This document shows positions 6,690 to 14,831 of a DNA stretch of 64,000 bases, piece by piece. How positions within the stretch are numbered: position 1 is the first letter of the stretch; every line of letters begins with the position of its first letter. The DNA is from Acinetobacter vivianii (GTDB taxonomy: Bacteria; Pseudomonadota; Gammaproteobacteria; Pseudomonadales; Moraxellaceae). The notes below the pieces were generated by a model. That model searched no databases and was not told the origin of the DNA. It saw only the letters and a program-made list of their open reading frames with translations. The stretch covers positions 62,001 through 126,000 of the forward strand of contig NZ_BMDR01000003.1 in assembly GCF_014635885.1 (NCBI RefSeq), given 5' to 3'. Position numbers and translations under genes: made by a program.

Positions 6690-9600
6690 ATGCTTTTTAA
6701 AAGTCTTCTATCACCCATTAAAAGCATTACTTCGAGTTTAATCGATAGTAATAGCTCAACATCACATGTTGGCGGTTCACTCCTTGCTCCCCTGTCACTC
6801 TCTACCATTACCAATATCGTTTCAACAAATACACTCACGAATACTGTTAGCAGTATTACTGGCGGAGCGGCCAACAATCCTCTTGGGGCAGTTACAAACA
6901 TTCTTGGTAGTGTGACAGGTGGGACAAGTGGTAGTCCTCTTGATTCTGTCACGCATATTATTGGAGGAGTTACAGGTGGCGCTACGGGCAATCCACTGGG
7001 CGCAGTTACCGGAATCATCGGTGGTATCACAGGTGGAACTGACGGTGGCCCATTAGGTGCAGTCACAAACATTATTGGTGGTATCACTGGCGGGGCTGGT
7101 GGCAATCCACTCGGTGCAGTAACAGGCATTATCGGTGGTATTACAGGTGGTACAGAAGGCGGCCCACTTGGCGCGGTCACTAATATTATTGGTGGCATTA
7201 CTGGCGGTGATTTAGGCAATAATCCTGTCACAGGTGTAATCCAGACTGGTATTGATGTCCTTCAAGGACTTGAAAGCTTAAAAACTGAAGTGATCAATAC
7301 AGGTATTGATACGGTTGCAAATACAATTATTGGTGCAGTTCATCAATCTGAACACCCAATTGGTGATCTTGCAGATTTGGGTACGCTTACATTTGAAACC
7401 TCTCGCGACACTGTAAATGGCACACTTGAAGCCATTTCTGATTTAGCAGGCGCTGATATTGGTGGTGCTGCAAGTTCTCTTACTGGCGTTGTCGGGACAC
7501 TGATCACCAATGGTTCAACGGCTTCTGGTCTGGTTCAGCATATTGCTAGTGATCTTACCAATGCAGGCGGAATCATCGGTGGTGGTGAAGGTGGTCCTCT
7601 TGGCGCAATCACTGGAATCATCGGTGGAATCACTGGTGGTATTGGCGGCGGCGAAGGTGGTCCTTTAGGCTCAATCACTGACATCATCGGTGGCATTACT
7701 GGTGGTATCGGTGGCGGTGAAGGTGGCCCATTAGGCTCAATCACTGACATCATCGGTGGAATCACTGGCGGTATTGGCGGTGGCGAAGGCGGTCCTTTAG
7801 GTGCAATTACTGGAATCATCGGCGGAATCACTGGAGGTATTGGCGGTGGCGAAGGTGGGCCTCTTGGCGCGATCACTGGAATTATCGGTGGTATTACTGG
7901 TGGTGATCTAGGCAACAATCCTGTCACTGGCGTGATTCAGACTGGTATTGATGTACTGCAAGGTGTTGAAAGCCTGAAAACAGATATTATCAACACAGGT
8001 ATTAGCACTGTAGGCGGCGCAATTGGTAGCGTACTTCCGGGCGTTCATCCTGTTACCGACCTGACCAATCTTGGTACCCTCACCTTTGAAACTTCTCGCG
8101 ATACTGTAAACGGTACACTTGAAGCCATCTCTGATTTAGCTGGTGCAGATATTGGCGGTGCTGCGGGTTCTCTTACTGGCGTTGTCGGTACACTGATTAC
8201 TAATGGTTCAACAGCTTCTGGTCTGGTTCAACATGTAGTTGGTGACCTCACTGATGTTGGTGGATTGTTAGGTGGCATTACTGGCGGTATCGGCGGCGGT
8301 GAAGGCGGTCCTTTAGGTGCAATTACTGGCATCATCGGTGGAATCACTGGCGGTATCGGTGGCGGTGAAGGCGGACCTCTTGGTGCAATTACTGGAATCA
8401 TCGGCGGTATTACTGGTGGTATCGGTGGTGGTGAAGGCGGTCCTCTGGGTGCGATCACTGGAATCATTGGCGGCATTACTGGCGGTATCGGCGGTGGTGA
8501 AGGCGGTCCTCTTGGCGCGATCACTGGAATCATCGGCGGCATTACGGGTGGTGACTTAGGCAACAATCCTGTCACTGGCGTAATCCAGACTGGTATTGAT
8601 GTACTGCAAGGCGTTGAAAGCCTGAAAACAGATATTATCAACACAGGTATTAGCACGGTCGGTGGTGCAATTGGTAGCGTACTTCCGGGTGTTCATCCTG
8701 TTACCGACCTGACCAATCTCGGTACCCTCACCTTTGAAACCTCTCGTGATACTGTAAACGGTACACTTGAAGCCATCTCTGATTTAGCAGGTGCTGATAT
8801 TGGTGGTGCTGCAGGCTCTCTTACTGGCGTTGTCGGTACACTGATTACGAATGGTTCAACGGCTTCTGGTCTGGTTCAACATGCAGTGGGTGACCTAACT
8901 GACGTTGGTGGCTTGTTAGGTGGCATTACTGGCGGTATCGGTGGTGGTGAAGGCGGTCCTCTGGGTGCGATCACTGGAATCATTGGCGGCATTACTGGCG
9001 GTATCGGCGGTGGTGAAGGCGGTCCTCTTGGCGCGATCACTGGAATTATCGGCGGAATCACTGGCGGCATCGGTGGTGGTGAAGGTGGCCCTCTTGGCGC
9101 AATCACTGGCATCATCGGTGGAATCACTGGCGGTATCGGCGGCGGTGAAGGCGGTCCTTTAGGCTCTATCACTGACATTATCGGCGGAATCACTGGTGGT
9201 ATCGGTGGTGGCGACGGTGGTCCTTTAGGTTCTATCACTGACATTATCGGCGGCATTACTGGTGGTATCGGTGGTGGTGAAGGTGGTCCTTTAGGTTCTA
9301 TCACTGACATTATCGGCGGAATCACTGGCGGTATCGGTGGCGGTGAAGGTGGTCCTTTAGGCTCAATCACTAACATCATCGGTGGAATCACTGGCGGTAT
9401 AGGTGGTGGTGAAGGCGGTCCTTTAGGCTCAATCACTGACATTATCGGCAGTATTACAGGCGGCATTGGCGGCGGCGTAAATAGCGGAGATATTATTTCT
9501 GGTATCGCTCAACCAATCCAGACCGTAATTAGTAGCGGAAATGTGGCCGTTGATACATTACAAGACCACGTGAGCACCCTCTTCGGTGATGGCTCGCTTG

Positions 9601-9827
9601 ACAGCCTCAATAACCTCATTAGTATCAGTGCTGGAAATGGCGACTACAATGTCCATGGTAGCGTTGATGGAATTTTAGATGCGATTACAGGAACAGTTTC
9701 ATCAAGTTCAGGTATTGCGGTGGGTGAACCAAATCCAAATGGTGGTTCTTTAACCGACCTTGTATCGCTTCAATCTTCTTTAGGTAATTTAACTGATCAT
9801 CTCTTCAGTTCAGTAAATCACTTCTAA
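6690..9827 (+). CDS. Giant Gly/Ile-rich repeat protein, paralogue of the preceding gene (novel)
   Basis: Function is unknown. It is 1045 aa. It shares the N-terminal tag (MLFKSLLSPIKSI) and the C-terminal tail (GIAVGEPNPNGGSLTD, ending LFSSVNHF) with the gene at 696. It lacks the 86-aa chaplin-like units. Order of parts: N-terminal array of six degenerate ~19-aa units (GGPLGAVTNIIGGIT type); divergent 124-aa block; five 22-aa units; 124-aa block; four units; 124-aa block; eight units; tail with one SAGNGDYNVHG remnant of the other gene's motif. By eye no Cys and very few Lys/Arg. There is no clear signal peptide, because Lys11 breaks the hydrophobic start. The start has the same weak TATAGGTAT context as gene 1. 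It lies 603 bp downstream of gene 1 and has its own CRP-like site, so it is probably transcribed separately. It is likely secreted or surface-located (inference). Confidence 0.85.
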   Translation: MLFKSLLSPIKSITSSLIDSNSSTSHVGGSLLAPLSLSTITNIVSTNTLTNTVSSITGGAANNPLGAVTNILGSVTGGTSGSPLDSVTHIIGGVTGGATGNPLGAVTGIIGGITGGTDGGPLGAVTNIIGGITGGAGGNPLGAVTGIIGGITGGTEGGPLGAVTNIIGGITGGDLGNNPVTGVIQTGIDVLQGLESLKTEVINTGIDTVANTIIGAVHQSEHPIGDLADLGTLTFETSRDTVNGTLEAISDLAGADIGGAASSLTGVVGTLITNGSTASGLVQHIASDLTNAGGIIGGGEGGPLGAITGIIGGITGGIGGGEGGPLGSITDIIGGITGGIGGGEGGPLGSITDIIGGITGGIGGGEGGPLGAITGIIGGITGGIGGGEGGPLGAITGIIGGITGGDLGNNPVTGVIQTGIDVLQGVESLKTDIINTGISTVGGAIGSVLPGVHPVTDLTNLGTLTFETSRDTVNGTLEAISDLAGADIGGAAGSLTGVVGTLITNGSTASGLVQHVVGDLTDVGGLLGGITGGIGGGEGGPLGAITGIIGGITGGIGGGEGGPLGAITGIIGGITGGIGGGEGGPLGAITGIIGGITGGIGGGEGGPLGAITGIIGGITGGDLGNNPVTGVIQTGIDVLQGVESLKTDIINTGISTVGGAIGSVLPGVHPVTDLTNLGTLTFETSRDTVNGTLEAISDLAGADIGGAAGSLTGVVGTLITNGSTASGLVQHAVGDLTDVGGLLGGITGGIGGGEGGPLGAITGIIGGITGGIGGGEGGPLGAITGIIGGITGGIGGGEGGPLGAITGIIGGITGGIGGGEGGPLGSITDIIGGITGGIGGGDGGPLGSITDIIGGITGGIGGGEGGPLGSITDIIGGITGGIGGGEGGPLGSITNIIGGITGGIGGGEGGPLGSITDIIGSITGGIGGGVNSGDIISGIAQPIQTVISSGNVAVDTLQDHVSTLFGDGSLDSLNNLISISAGNGDYNVHGSVDGILDAITGTVSSSSGIAVGEPNPNGGSLTDLVSLQSSLGNLTDHLFSSVNHF
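6855..7205 (+). repeat. Degenerate ~57-bp N-terminal repeat array in gene 2 (6 units)
   Basis: Six units of about 19 aa, P-L-G-A-V-T-(N/G)-I-(I/L)-G-G-(I/V)-T-G-G-x-x-G-(G/N), lack the extra I-G-G of the 22-aa repeat. They are more diverged from each other than the later arrays, so this is probably the older form. Confidence 0.85.
7206..7570 (+). repeat. Divergent 124-aa block, copy 1 in gene 2
   Basis: This is the same module as at 4915. The middle differs (TVANTIIGAVHQSEHPIGDLAD in place of TVGGAIGSVLPGVHPVTDLT), while the stretch from GTLTFETSRDTVNGTLEAIS onward is kept. It is the most diverged of the four copies. Confidence 0.85.
7571..7902 (+). repeat. 66-bp tandem array in gene 2 (5 units)
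   Basis: Five 22-aa Gly/Ile units in the order GAITGII, GSITDII, GSITDII, GAITGII, GAITGII lie between 124-aa blocks 1 and 2. Confidence 0.85.
7903..8275 (+). repeat. 124-aa block, copy 2 in gene 2
   Basis: It differs from copy 3 and from the gene 1 copy by a single residue (HVVGDL in place of HAVGDL), while the DNA differs at scattered third positions. Confidence 0.85.
8276..8548 (+). repeat. 66-bp tandem array in gene 2 (4 units)
   Basis: Four consecutive GAITGII-type 22-aa units lie between 124-aa blocks 2 and 3. Confidence 0.85.
8549..8924 (+). repeat. 124-aa block, copy 3 in gene 2
   Basis: Amino-acid sequence is identical to the block at 4915 in gene 1. Roughly one base in fifteen differs, and all the changes I checked are synonymous. 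Confidence 0.85.
8925..9480 (+). repeat. 66-bp tandem array in gene 2 (8 units)
   Basis: Three GAITGII units are followed by five GSIT(D/N)II units. One reads GDGGPLG, one SITNII, and the last is broken (IIGSITGGIGGGVNSGD) where it meets the C-terminal tail. Confidence 0.85.
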
Positions 9828-9840
9828 ACAAATCAATAAA

Positions 9841-9868
9841 AAAGCCGCTATTATTAGCGGCTTTTTTA
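9841..9868 (+). terminator. Intrinsic terminator after giant repeat gene 2
   Basis: A perfect 10-bp stem AAAGCCGCTA/TAGCGGCTTT (9841-9850, 9855-9864) with a 4-nt loop is followed by a T run. It lies 13 bp after the stop codon. Confidence 0.9.
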
Positions 9869-10157
9869 TTTTTTAACAATATAACCGTTTACACCCTAAA
9901 AAAACAACTCACATAAAAACCCCGAAATCACTTAAATAAAATATAAAATCTAAAAAATAATAAATACATCTATAAAAGATTAAAATAATTTTATTTAAAC
10001 CACTCCAATAACCACTCCGCTATAGCGCTTGATAAAAACCATTCACTCTATTAAAAATCTACCTGTATTAAAGGCTTAAGCATTTTACTATTTTAAACAA
10101 CACAACAATGACACATCATCCCTAAGGAATGCTTTATAAACTTTTCAGGATGAAAAA
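9869..10157. other. A/T-rich intergenic region before the porin gene
   Basis: About 290 bp without a coding frame. It should hold the porin promoter, but I cannot single out a convincing -35/-10 pair. The ribosome site AGGAT lies 7-8 bp before the ATG at 10158. Confidence 0.5.
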
Positions 10158-11267
10158 ATGAGAGTTACGGTTTTAATTGCCAGCATATTTACGATCATCA
10201 CCAGCTCAGCATTTGCTGCTCCTCACATGTATGGTGAGATCGACGCCAGTGTTGATTATTTACCCGAAAATAATGCCCATACAAAAAATAAAGATGTATG
10301 GAAAATTAATACGAATAGTTCCTTTCTCGGTCTTAAAGGTGAGGAAAAACTAACAGATCGTTTAGATGCAGTTTACTTAGTAGAATGGGCATTTAATGCA
10401 GATGGCGATGGTACCGACTGGTCACAACGGGATCGATATGTAGGTTTAAAAGATAAATATCTAGGTGCGCTAAAAGTTGGCAAACATAATTCACCATTAA
10501 AGAGACTTTCAAGTCCAGTAGATAGCTTTAATAACTATGTTCGTAATACCGCAGATGTCACTGGCATTATGCCTGGTGAAAACCGGATTAATAATTCGGT
10601 GTTATATGAATCACCTAAGTTTTCTGTGGGTCAGGATGCTAATGTTGAATTTATTGCCCTTCTGGCAACTGGAGAAGGCCAAGGTATCAAAAGTAGTCAA
10701 GGGGGTGTCACTGTTGACGGTAAAGGCTTAGGTGATGCGTGGTCAAGCTCTCTGACCTATACCAATCCATTCCTTGTCGCAGGTATTGCCTATGATAAGG
10801 CGATCCCAAGTAACTTTTTAGGGCAAGGTTTCCTGAACGCATCAGACACAAATATTAATGTCGATGGTGTATTGGCTGCCGCAAACACAACACGCTTAAT
10901 CACCCGTATTAAAGCAACCGATGACCTTGCTTTAAAGGCCTTGATCCAGAAATCTCAGATCGAAGAGGCAAAAGGGAATCAGGAAGGTGCAGCCAATATT
11001 GATGATTCAGTGGGCTGGCTTATCGGTACGGAATACAAGATTCCAAATCATGAAAAATGGAATGTACAAGCCCAATACAGCACCAACAAAACCAGTTTTA
11101 AAGATCAATCTACCGACTATACAGCCCAGCAAATCATGACAGGTATCGGTTATTCATTTAGCAAGCAGGTAAGATCGTATGGCTATACAGGCTATGCGCG
11201 CTTTAAACAGGCAAATCTAAAGGATAGTCAAACACTTGTAGGCACAGGTTTAGAATTTAAGTTCTAA
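10158..11267 (+). CDS. Outer-membrane porin, general Gram-negative (Neisseria-type) porin family
   Basis: A trimeric beta-barrel channel for small hydrophilic solutes is expected. It is 369 aa. A Sec signal peptide (MRVTVLIASIFTIITSSAFA) is followed by YGEIDASVDY, the usual first strand of Porin_4-type proteins. Family-typical segments follow: SFLGLKGEEKL, then WSQRDRYVGLKDKYLGALKVGKHNSP, then the constriction-loop region DSFNNYVRN. Alternating hydrophobic strands run to the end. The last residues LEFKF finish in Phe, the BAM-recognised C-terminus. It lies just ahead of the TctCBA genes, with its own terminator at 11299. It could be the outer-membrane entry for the same substrates (inference). 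It is not the Omp33-36 type. Confidence 0.85.
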   Translation: MRVTVLIASIFTIITSSAFAAPHMYGEIDASVDYLPENNAHTKNKDVWKINTNSSFLGLKGEEKLTDRLDAVYLVEWAFNADGDGTDWSQRDRYVGLKDKYLGALKVGKHNSPLKRLSSPVDSFNNYVRNTADVTGIMPGENRINNSVLYESPKFSVGQDANVEFIALLATGEGQGIKSSQGGVTVDGKGLGDAWSSSLTYTNPFLVAGIAYDKAIPSNFLGQGFLNASDTNINVDGVLAAANTTRLITRIKATDDLALKALIQKSQIEEAKGNQEGAANIDDSVGWLIGTEYKIPNHEKWNVQAQYSTNKTSFKDQSTDYTAQQIMTGIGYSFSKQVRSYGYTGYARFKQANLKDSQTLVGTGLEFKF

Positions 11268-11298
11268 GTCCCTACATCGCTCAGAATTTATAATCATT

Positions 11299-11329
11299 AA
11301 AAGCCAGAAGTTGTATATTTCTGGCTTTT
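11299..11329 (+). terminator. Intrinsic terminator after the porin gene
   Basis: An 11-bp stem AAAAGCCAGAA/TTCTGGCTTTT has its loop at 11310-11318. It lies 31 bp after the porin stop codon. Confidence 0.85.
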
Positions 11330-11702
11330 AAACATCTGGGCAAGATCACCTCTCATAACAGGAAAAACCATTTTACTCATCAGATTAATCCATTAAAAAA
11401 TTTAAAACGTTTAAATTCAGCTATCAGCAGCTTCTAAATCCAATTTCGAAAACACATAATCTCCCAAATAAATTAACAATATAGGAATATTTCAAAACCA
11501 CACCATTGGCTCATAAAATATAGTGCTAATCTCAATAATAACCAAGGCACACAATAGTAAAAATCTAAAATAGAGGTTAATGGACCACCTCCAAACTAAA
11601 ATTCAATTATTAATAGCAACTCTAAAATTTTATTAAAAGCAGCACCTTTAAATATGTATGAACTTGCATATCAATATAATTGTTTACGGAGAAACATTTA
11701 AA
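11330..11702. other. Intergenic region before tctC
   Basis: About 370 bp of A/T-rich DNA. It contains a small inverted repeat GAGGT (11573-11577)/ACCTC (11587-11591). No two-component regulator (tctD/tctE) lies nearby. An upstream ATG in frame at 11658 is possible but lacks a ribosome site. Confidence 0.5.
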
Positions 11703-12698
11703 ATGTTAAAAAAAGTTTTATTCACAAGTACATTGATCACCTTAGGATTCGGTTTATCGGCATGTGATAAGAGCAAAGGCCAAGTCGGAGAACCCAAACG
11801 TCCTGAATGTATTGCCCCAGCTAAACCGGGTGGTGGCTTTGACCTGACTTGTAAACTGGCACAGAAAGCATTTAGAGAAACTGAACTTCTCAACTCTCCA
11901 ATGCGAGTGACCTACATGCCAGGCGGTGTGGGTGCAGTGGCATATAACAAGATCGTCGCCAATGATCCAGCAAATGACAATGCTATTGTCGCATTCTCAA
12001 CAGGCTCACTCCTTAATTTAGCCCAAGGCAAATTCGGACAATACACCGAAAAAGACGTACGTTGGCTCGCAGTGGTCGGTACAGACTACGGCGTTGTTGC
12101 AGTGAGTGCCGAATCACCCTACCAAAATCTTAATGACCTGATTCAGGCTCTTCAGAAAAATCCGAAATCGATTAGCTTTGGTGCGGGTGGCAGTGTTGGC
12201 GGTCAGGACTGGATGCAAACCGCAATGTTGGCGAAAGCCGCTGGCGTCAATCCGAAAGATATGACTTATATCGCGATGGAAGGTGGTGGTGAAGCCATTA
12301 CTTCAGTTTTAGGCAATCATATTCAAGTCGTCAGTGCAGGCATTGCGGAGGTTATTCCTCATGTTAAATCAGGCAAGTTACGCGCACTTGCAGTTTTTGC
12401 ACCTGAACGTCTTCCGAATACCTTAGCAGATATACCAACAGCCAAAGAACAAGGTTATGACATCCAGTGGCCTGTTGTACGAGGCTATTACGTTGGTCCT
12501 AAAGTGAGTGATGAGGCCTATCAGTGGTGGAAAACAGCATTCGATAAAATGCTCACCGATCCAAAGTTCACTCAGACCCGTGAACAGTTTGATTTACTGC
12601 CATTTTCGATGACTGGCGCCGAGTTAGATCAATTTGTATTGCAGCAAACCGATCAGTTAAGAGATCTCTCCAAAGAGTTCGAACTCATTACCAAATAA
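11703..12698 (+). CDS. tctC: TctC-family (Bug) solute-binding lipoprotein
   Basis: Periplasmic receptor of a tripartite tricarboxylate transporter, which captures a carboxylate and presents it to TctAB. The start at 11703 gives a lipoprotein signal MLKKVLFTSTLITLGFGLSAC with lipobox LSAC, Cys21. A ggag ribosome site is ~11 bp upstream. Starting at 11658 instead would bury the signal. Family motifs are APAKPGGGFDLTCKL near residue 40, the YMPGGVGAVAYN loop, SFGAGGSVGGQDWM in the middle, and a C-terminal domain-2 segment. The 331-aa length is normal. Most Bug proteins are soluble; lipid anchoring is a variation. A long hairpin separates it from tctB. The substrate cannot be read from sequence. 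Confidence 0.87.
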   Translation: MLKKVLFTSTLITLGFGLSACDKSKGQVGEPKRPECIAPAKPGGGFDLTCKLAQKAFRETELLNSPMRVTYMPGGVGAVAYNKIVANDPANDNAIVAFSTGSLLNLAQGKFGQYTEKDVRWLAVVGTDYGVVAVSAESPYQNLNDLIQALQKNPKSISFGAGGSVGGQDWMQTAMLAKAAGVNPKDMTYIAMEGGGEAITSVLGNHIQVVSAGIAEVIPHVKSGKLRALAVFAPERLPNTLADIPTAKEQGYDIQWPVVRGYYVGPKVSDEAYQWWKTAFDKMLTDPKFTQTREQFDLLPFSMTGAELDQFVLQQTDQLRDLSKEFELITK

Positions 12699-12716
12699 TC
12701 CTGAAAACAATAAAAG

Positions 12717-12767
12717 CATTTCAGTCTCTGGAGGTTTCTCTCGCTGAAACTCCAGTGTCCTGAAATG
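12717..12767 (+). promoter_or_regulatory. Long intercistronic stem-loop between tctC and tctB
   Basis: CATTTCAG (12717-12724) pairs with CTGAAATG (12760-12767). An inner arm CTGGAGGTTTC pairs with GAAACTCCAG with one bulge. There is no T run. Such hairpins after binding-protein genes often protect the upstream mRNA and raise receptor over permease (established for other transporters, inference here). Confidence 0.6.
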
Positions 12768-12799
12768 TATCTAAAAACCAGATCAGAAAAGGAATGATT

Positions 12800-13243
12800 A
12801 TGCCCATAGAAAGAATTTTTTCAGGGATTTTAGGGATTGTGAGTCTTGGTCTGCTTTATTTATGCTGGAGCTATGTCGCCCCCATTGCCTATGATCCATT
12901 GGGGCCACGCCCCTACCCCGCACTTCTATTATTACTATTAATTTTATGTTGTTTTTATCTCGTTATTCGGCCTAAGAAACTTGCAGAGTTACTTAACCTA
13001 GGGCTATCTCGGAGCATCTTAAAAAAAGTCGGTTTGCTCATGTTATTCATGCTGATTTACGCAACCACTTTTGAGCTTTTAGGTTTCCCTATCGCGACTG
13101 CCCTGATGTTTTTTTTGGTCGGCCCTCTTTTCGGTGGCAGCCTCAAGGCTTCACTTGTCACTGGCATTGTCTTTGGTTGCTTACTCTACGGACTATTTGA
13201 TTATGTACTAGATGTCCCTCTGCCATTAGGCCTCTTTAATTAA
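12800..13243 (+). CDS. tctB: TctB-family small membrane subunit
   Basis: Small integral-membrane component of the TctCBA transporter. It is 147 aa from the second ATG. AAGGA lies 6 bp before ATG 12800 and directly abuts ATG 12794, so the later start is favoured. Four hydrophobic segments can be seen (about residues 7-27, 34-55, 75-95 and 105-135). The family pattern YDPLGPRPYPALL sits after the first one. It is 15 bp upstream of tctA. Confidence 0.82.
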   Translation: MPIERIFSGILGIVSLGLLYLCWSYVAPIAYDPLGPRPYPALLLLLLILCCFYLVIRPKKLAELLNLGLSRSILKKVGLLMLFMLIYATTFELLGFPIATALMFFLVGPLFGGSLKASLVTGIVFGCLLYGLFDYVLDVPLPLGLFN

Positions 13244-13258
13244 AACGGGGAAGAATAA

Positions 13259-14755
13259 ATGGATGTTTTTGAATATTTAATGTACGGTTTTCAGGTTGCA
13301 CTGACCCCACAAAACTTATTTATTGCCCTTATTGGCGCATTTATAGGAACCATTGTTGGCTTATTACCCGGCTTAGGCCCGATTAATGGCGTGGCATTAC
13401 TGTTACCCTTTGCCTACGCGCTTGGCCTACCTCCTGAAAGCGCACTGATTCTTCTCGCTTCGGTCTATTTAGGCTGTGAGTTTGGGGGACGAATTTCAGC
13501 AATTCTGATCAATGTGCCTGGTGATGCGGCAGCCATTATGTCAACGCTTGATGGTTATCCACTTGCTAAACAGGGTAAAGCTGGTATTGCATTATCACTG
13601 TCCGCCATGAGCTCATTCATTGGAAGTATCATTGCCATTGTTGGGATTATTCTATTCGCACCACTCTTGGCAAAATGGGCGATTGTGTTTGGCCCTGCCG
13701 AATATTTTGTTCTGATGGTATTTGCCCTGACTTGCTTAAGTGGCTTGGTCAGTGATCAACCTGTAAAAACAGCAATCTCCGCTTTAATTGGTTTACTACT
13801 CGCGACAGTGGGCGTAGATGCCGTAACAGGTGTATATCGTTTCACTTTTAACTCTGTCAGTTTAAGTGATGGAATTCAATTTACTACGATCGTGATTGGC
13901 TTCTTCAGTATCAGTGAAATCCTGATCATGCTGGAACAAACGGCAATTGGGCAAAAAGCGTTAGGACAAGGTAAGCGTAGTCTATTCAATTTAAAGGAAT
14001 TTACTTTTACACTCGGCTCTACCCTTCGCAGTTCTTTTCTAGGCTTTATTATTGGTATTTTACCCGGTGCAGGTGCCACGATTGCCAGTGCTTTGGCTTA
14101 TACCAGTGAACGCAAGCTGGCAGGTAAAGACAGTAAATTTGGTGAAGGAGATTTACGCGGGATTGCTGCGCCAGAAGCTGCGAATAATGCCTCAGCATGC
14201 GGCTCTTTTATTCCAATGTTAACCTTGGGTGTACCTGGTTCTGGAACGACAGCGGTCATGATGGGCGCTTTAACTTTATATAATATTACGCCGGGTCCAC
14301 AACTCTTTACCGAGCAGCCAACGATTGTGTGGGGACTTATTGCTTCGCTCTTTATTGCCAGTGCCCTACTCCTATTTATGAACATTTCACTGGTTCGGTA
14401 CTTTGCCAAGCTCCTGAGTGTTCCACATTTCATTTTACTACCCGCCATTGCAGCGGTAAGTTTTGTTGGGGTATATGCCATCCACAGTACGATATTCGAC
14501 CTGATTTTAATGGTCGTACTCGGCATCTTTGGTTATATTTTACGTAAGCTCAACTTCCCGCTTTCGGCATTAATCCTTGGCTTTGTACTGGGTGGATTGA
14601 TGGAGTCCAGTTTACGTCGTGCACTTTCTATTTCACATGGTGAATTATTTATTCTCTTTGATGGTTATATCACGAAGGTGTTATGGATCATGGCGGGTAT
14701 CATGATTGTGTTGCCACTGATTCGCTGGTTACGTAGCAAACGTCAAAGATCTTAA
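13259..14755 (+). CDS. tctA: TctA-family large permease subunit of tripartite tricarboxylate transporter
   Basis: The main membrane channel of the TctCBA system. It is 498 aa with about 12 hydrophobic segments, the usual size. The two family signatures are present in pseudo-symmetric halves: GTIVGLLPGLGPINGVALLLP at about residues 30-50 and GILPGAGATIASALAY at about 265-280. GCEFGGRISAILINVPGD follows the first and GSFIPMLTLGVPGSGTTAVM the second. Start ATG 13259 follows GGGGAAGAATAA. It is in an operon with tctC and tctB, and the AbrB-type gene follows after a hairpin. Confidence 0.92.
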   Translation: MDVFEYLMYGFQVALTPQNLFIALIGAFIGTIVGLLPGLGPINGVALLLPFAYALGLPPESALILLASVYLGCEFGGRISAILINVPGDAAAIMSTLDGYPLAKQGKAGIALSLSAMSSFIGSIIAIVGIILFAPLLAKWAIVFGPAEYFVLMVFALTCLSGLVSDQPVKTAISALIGLLLATVGVDAVTGVYRFTFNSVSLSDGIQFTTIVIGFFSISEILIMLEQTAIGQKALGQGKRSLFNLKEFTFTLGSTLRSSFLGFIIGILPGAGATIASALAYTSERKLAGKDSKFGEGDLRGIAAPEAANNASACGSFIPMLTLGVPGSGTTAVMMGALTLYNITPGPQLFTEQPTIVWGLIASLFIASALLLFMNISLVRYFAKLLSVPHFILLPAIAAVSFVGVYAIHSTIFDLILMVVLGIFGYILRKLNFPLSALILGFVLGGLMESSLRRALSISHGELFILFDGYITKVLWIMAGIMIVLPLIRWLRSKRQRS

Positions 14756-14762
14756 TTGCATG

Positions 14763-14791
14763 GCCAATAGCAATCATGTATTGCTATTGGC
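14763..14791 (+). promoter_or_regulatory. Perfect 12-bp hairpin between tctA and the AbrB-type gene
   Basis: GCCAATAGCAAT (14763-14774) and ATTGCTATTGGC (14780-14791) have a 5-nt loop. The sequence after it is only mildly T-rich. It may be a weak terminator or an mRNA-stability element that partly separates the AbrB-type gene from the transporter operon. Confidence 0.65.
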
Positions 14792-14831
14792 ACCTTTGCT
14801 TTGGTTTATTCACTTATTTTCGGTGGCTTGA

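Noticed and set aside
806..9480. CRISPR array
   Set aside because: The repeats are coding, contiguous and in frame, with no unique spacers and no cas genes.
696..9827. Collagen-like or RTX toxin assignment for the giant proteins
   Set aside because: No G-X-Y triplet periodicity is present, and no nine-residue GGxGxDxUx calcium repeats. Gly is spaced by Ile/Thr in a 22-residue period.
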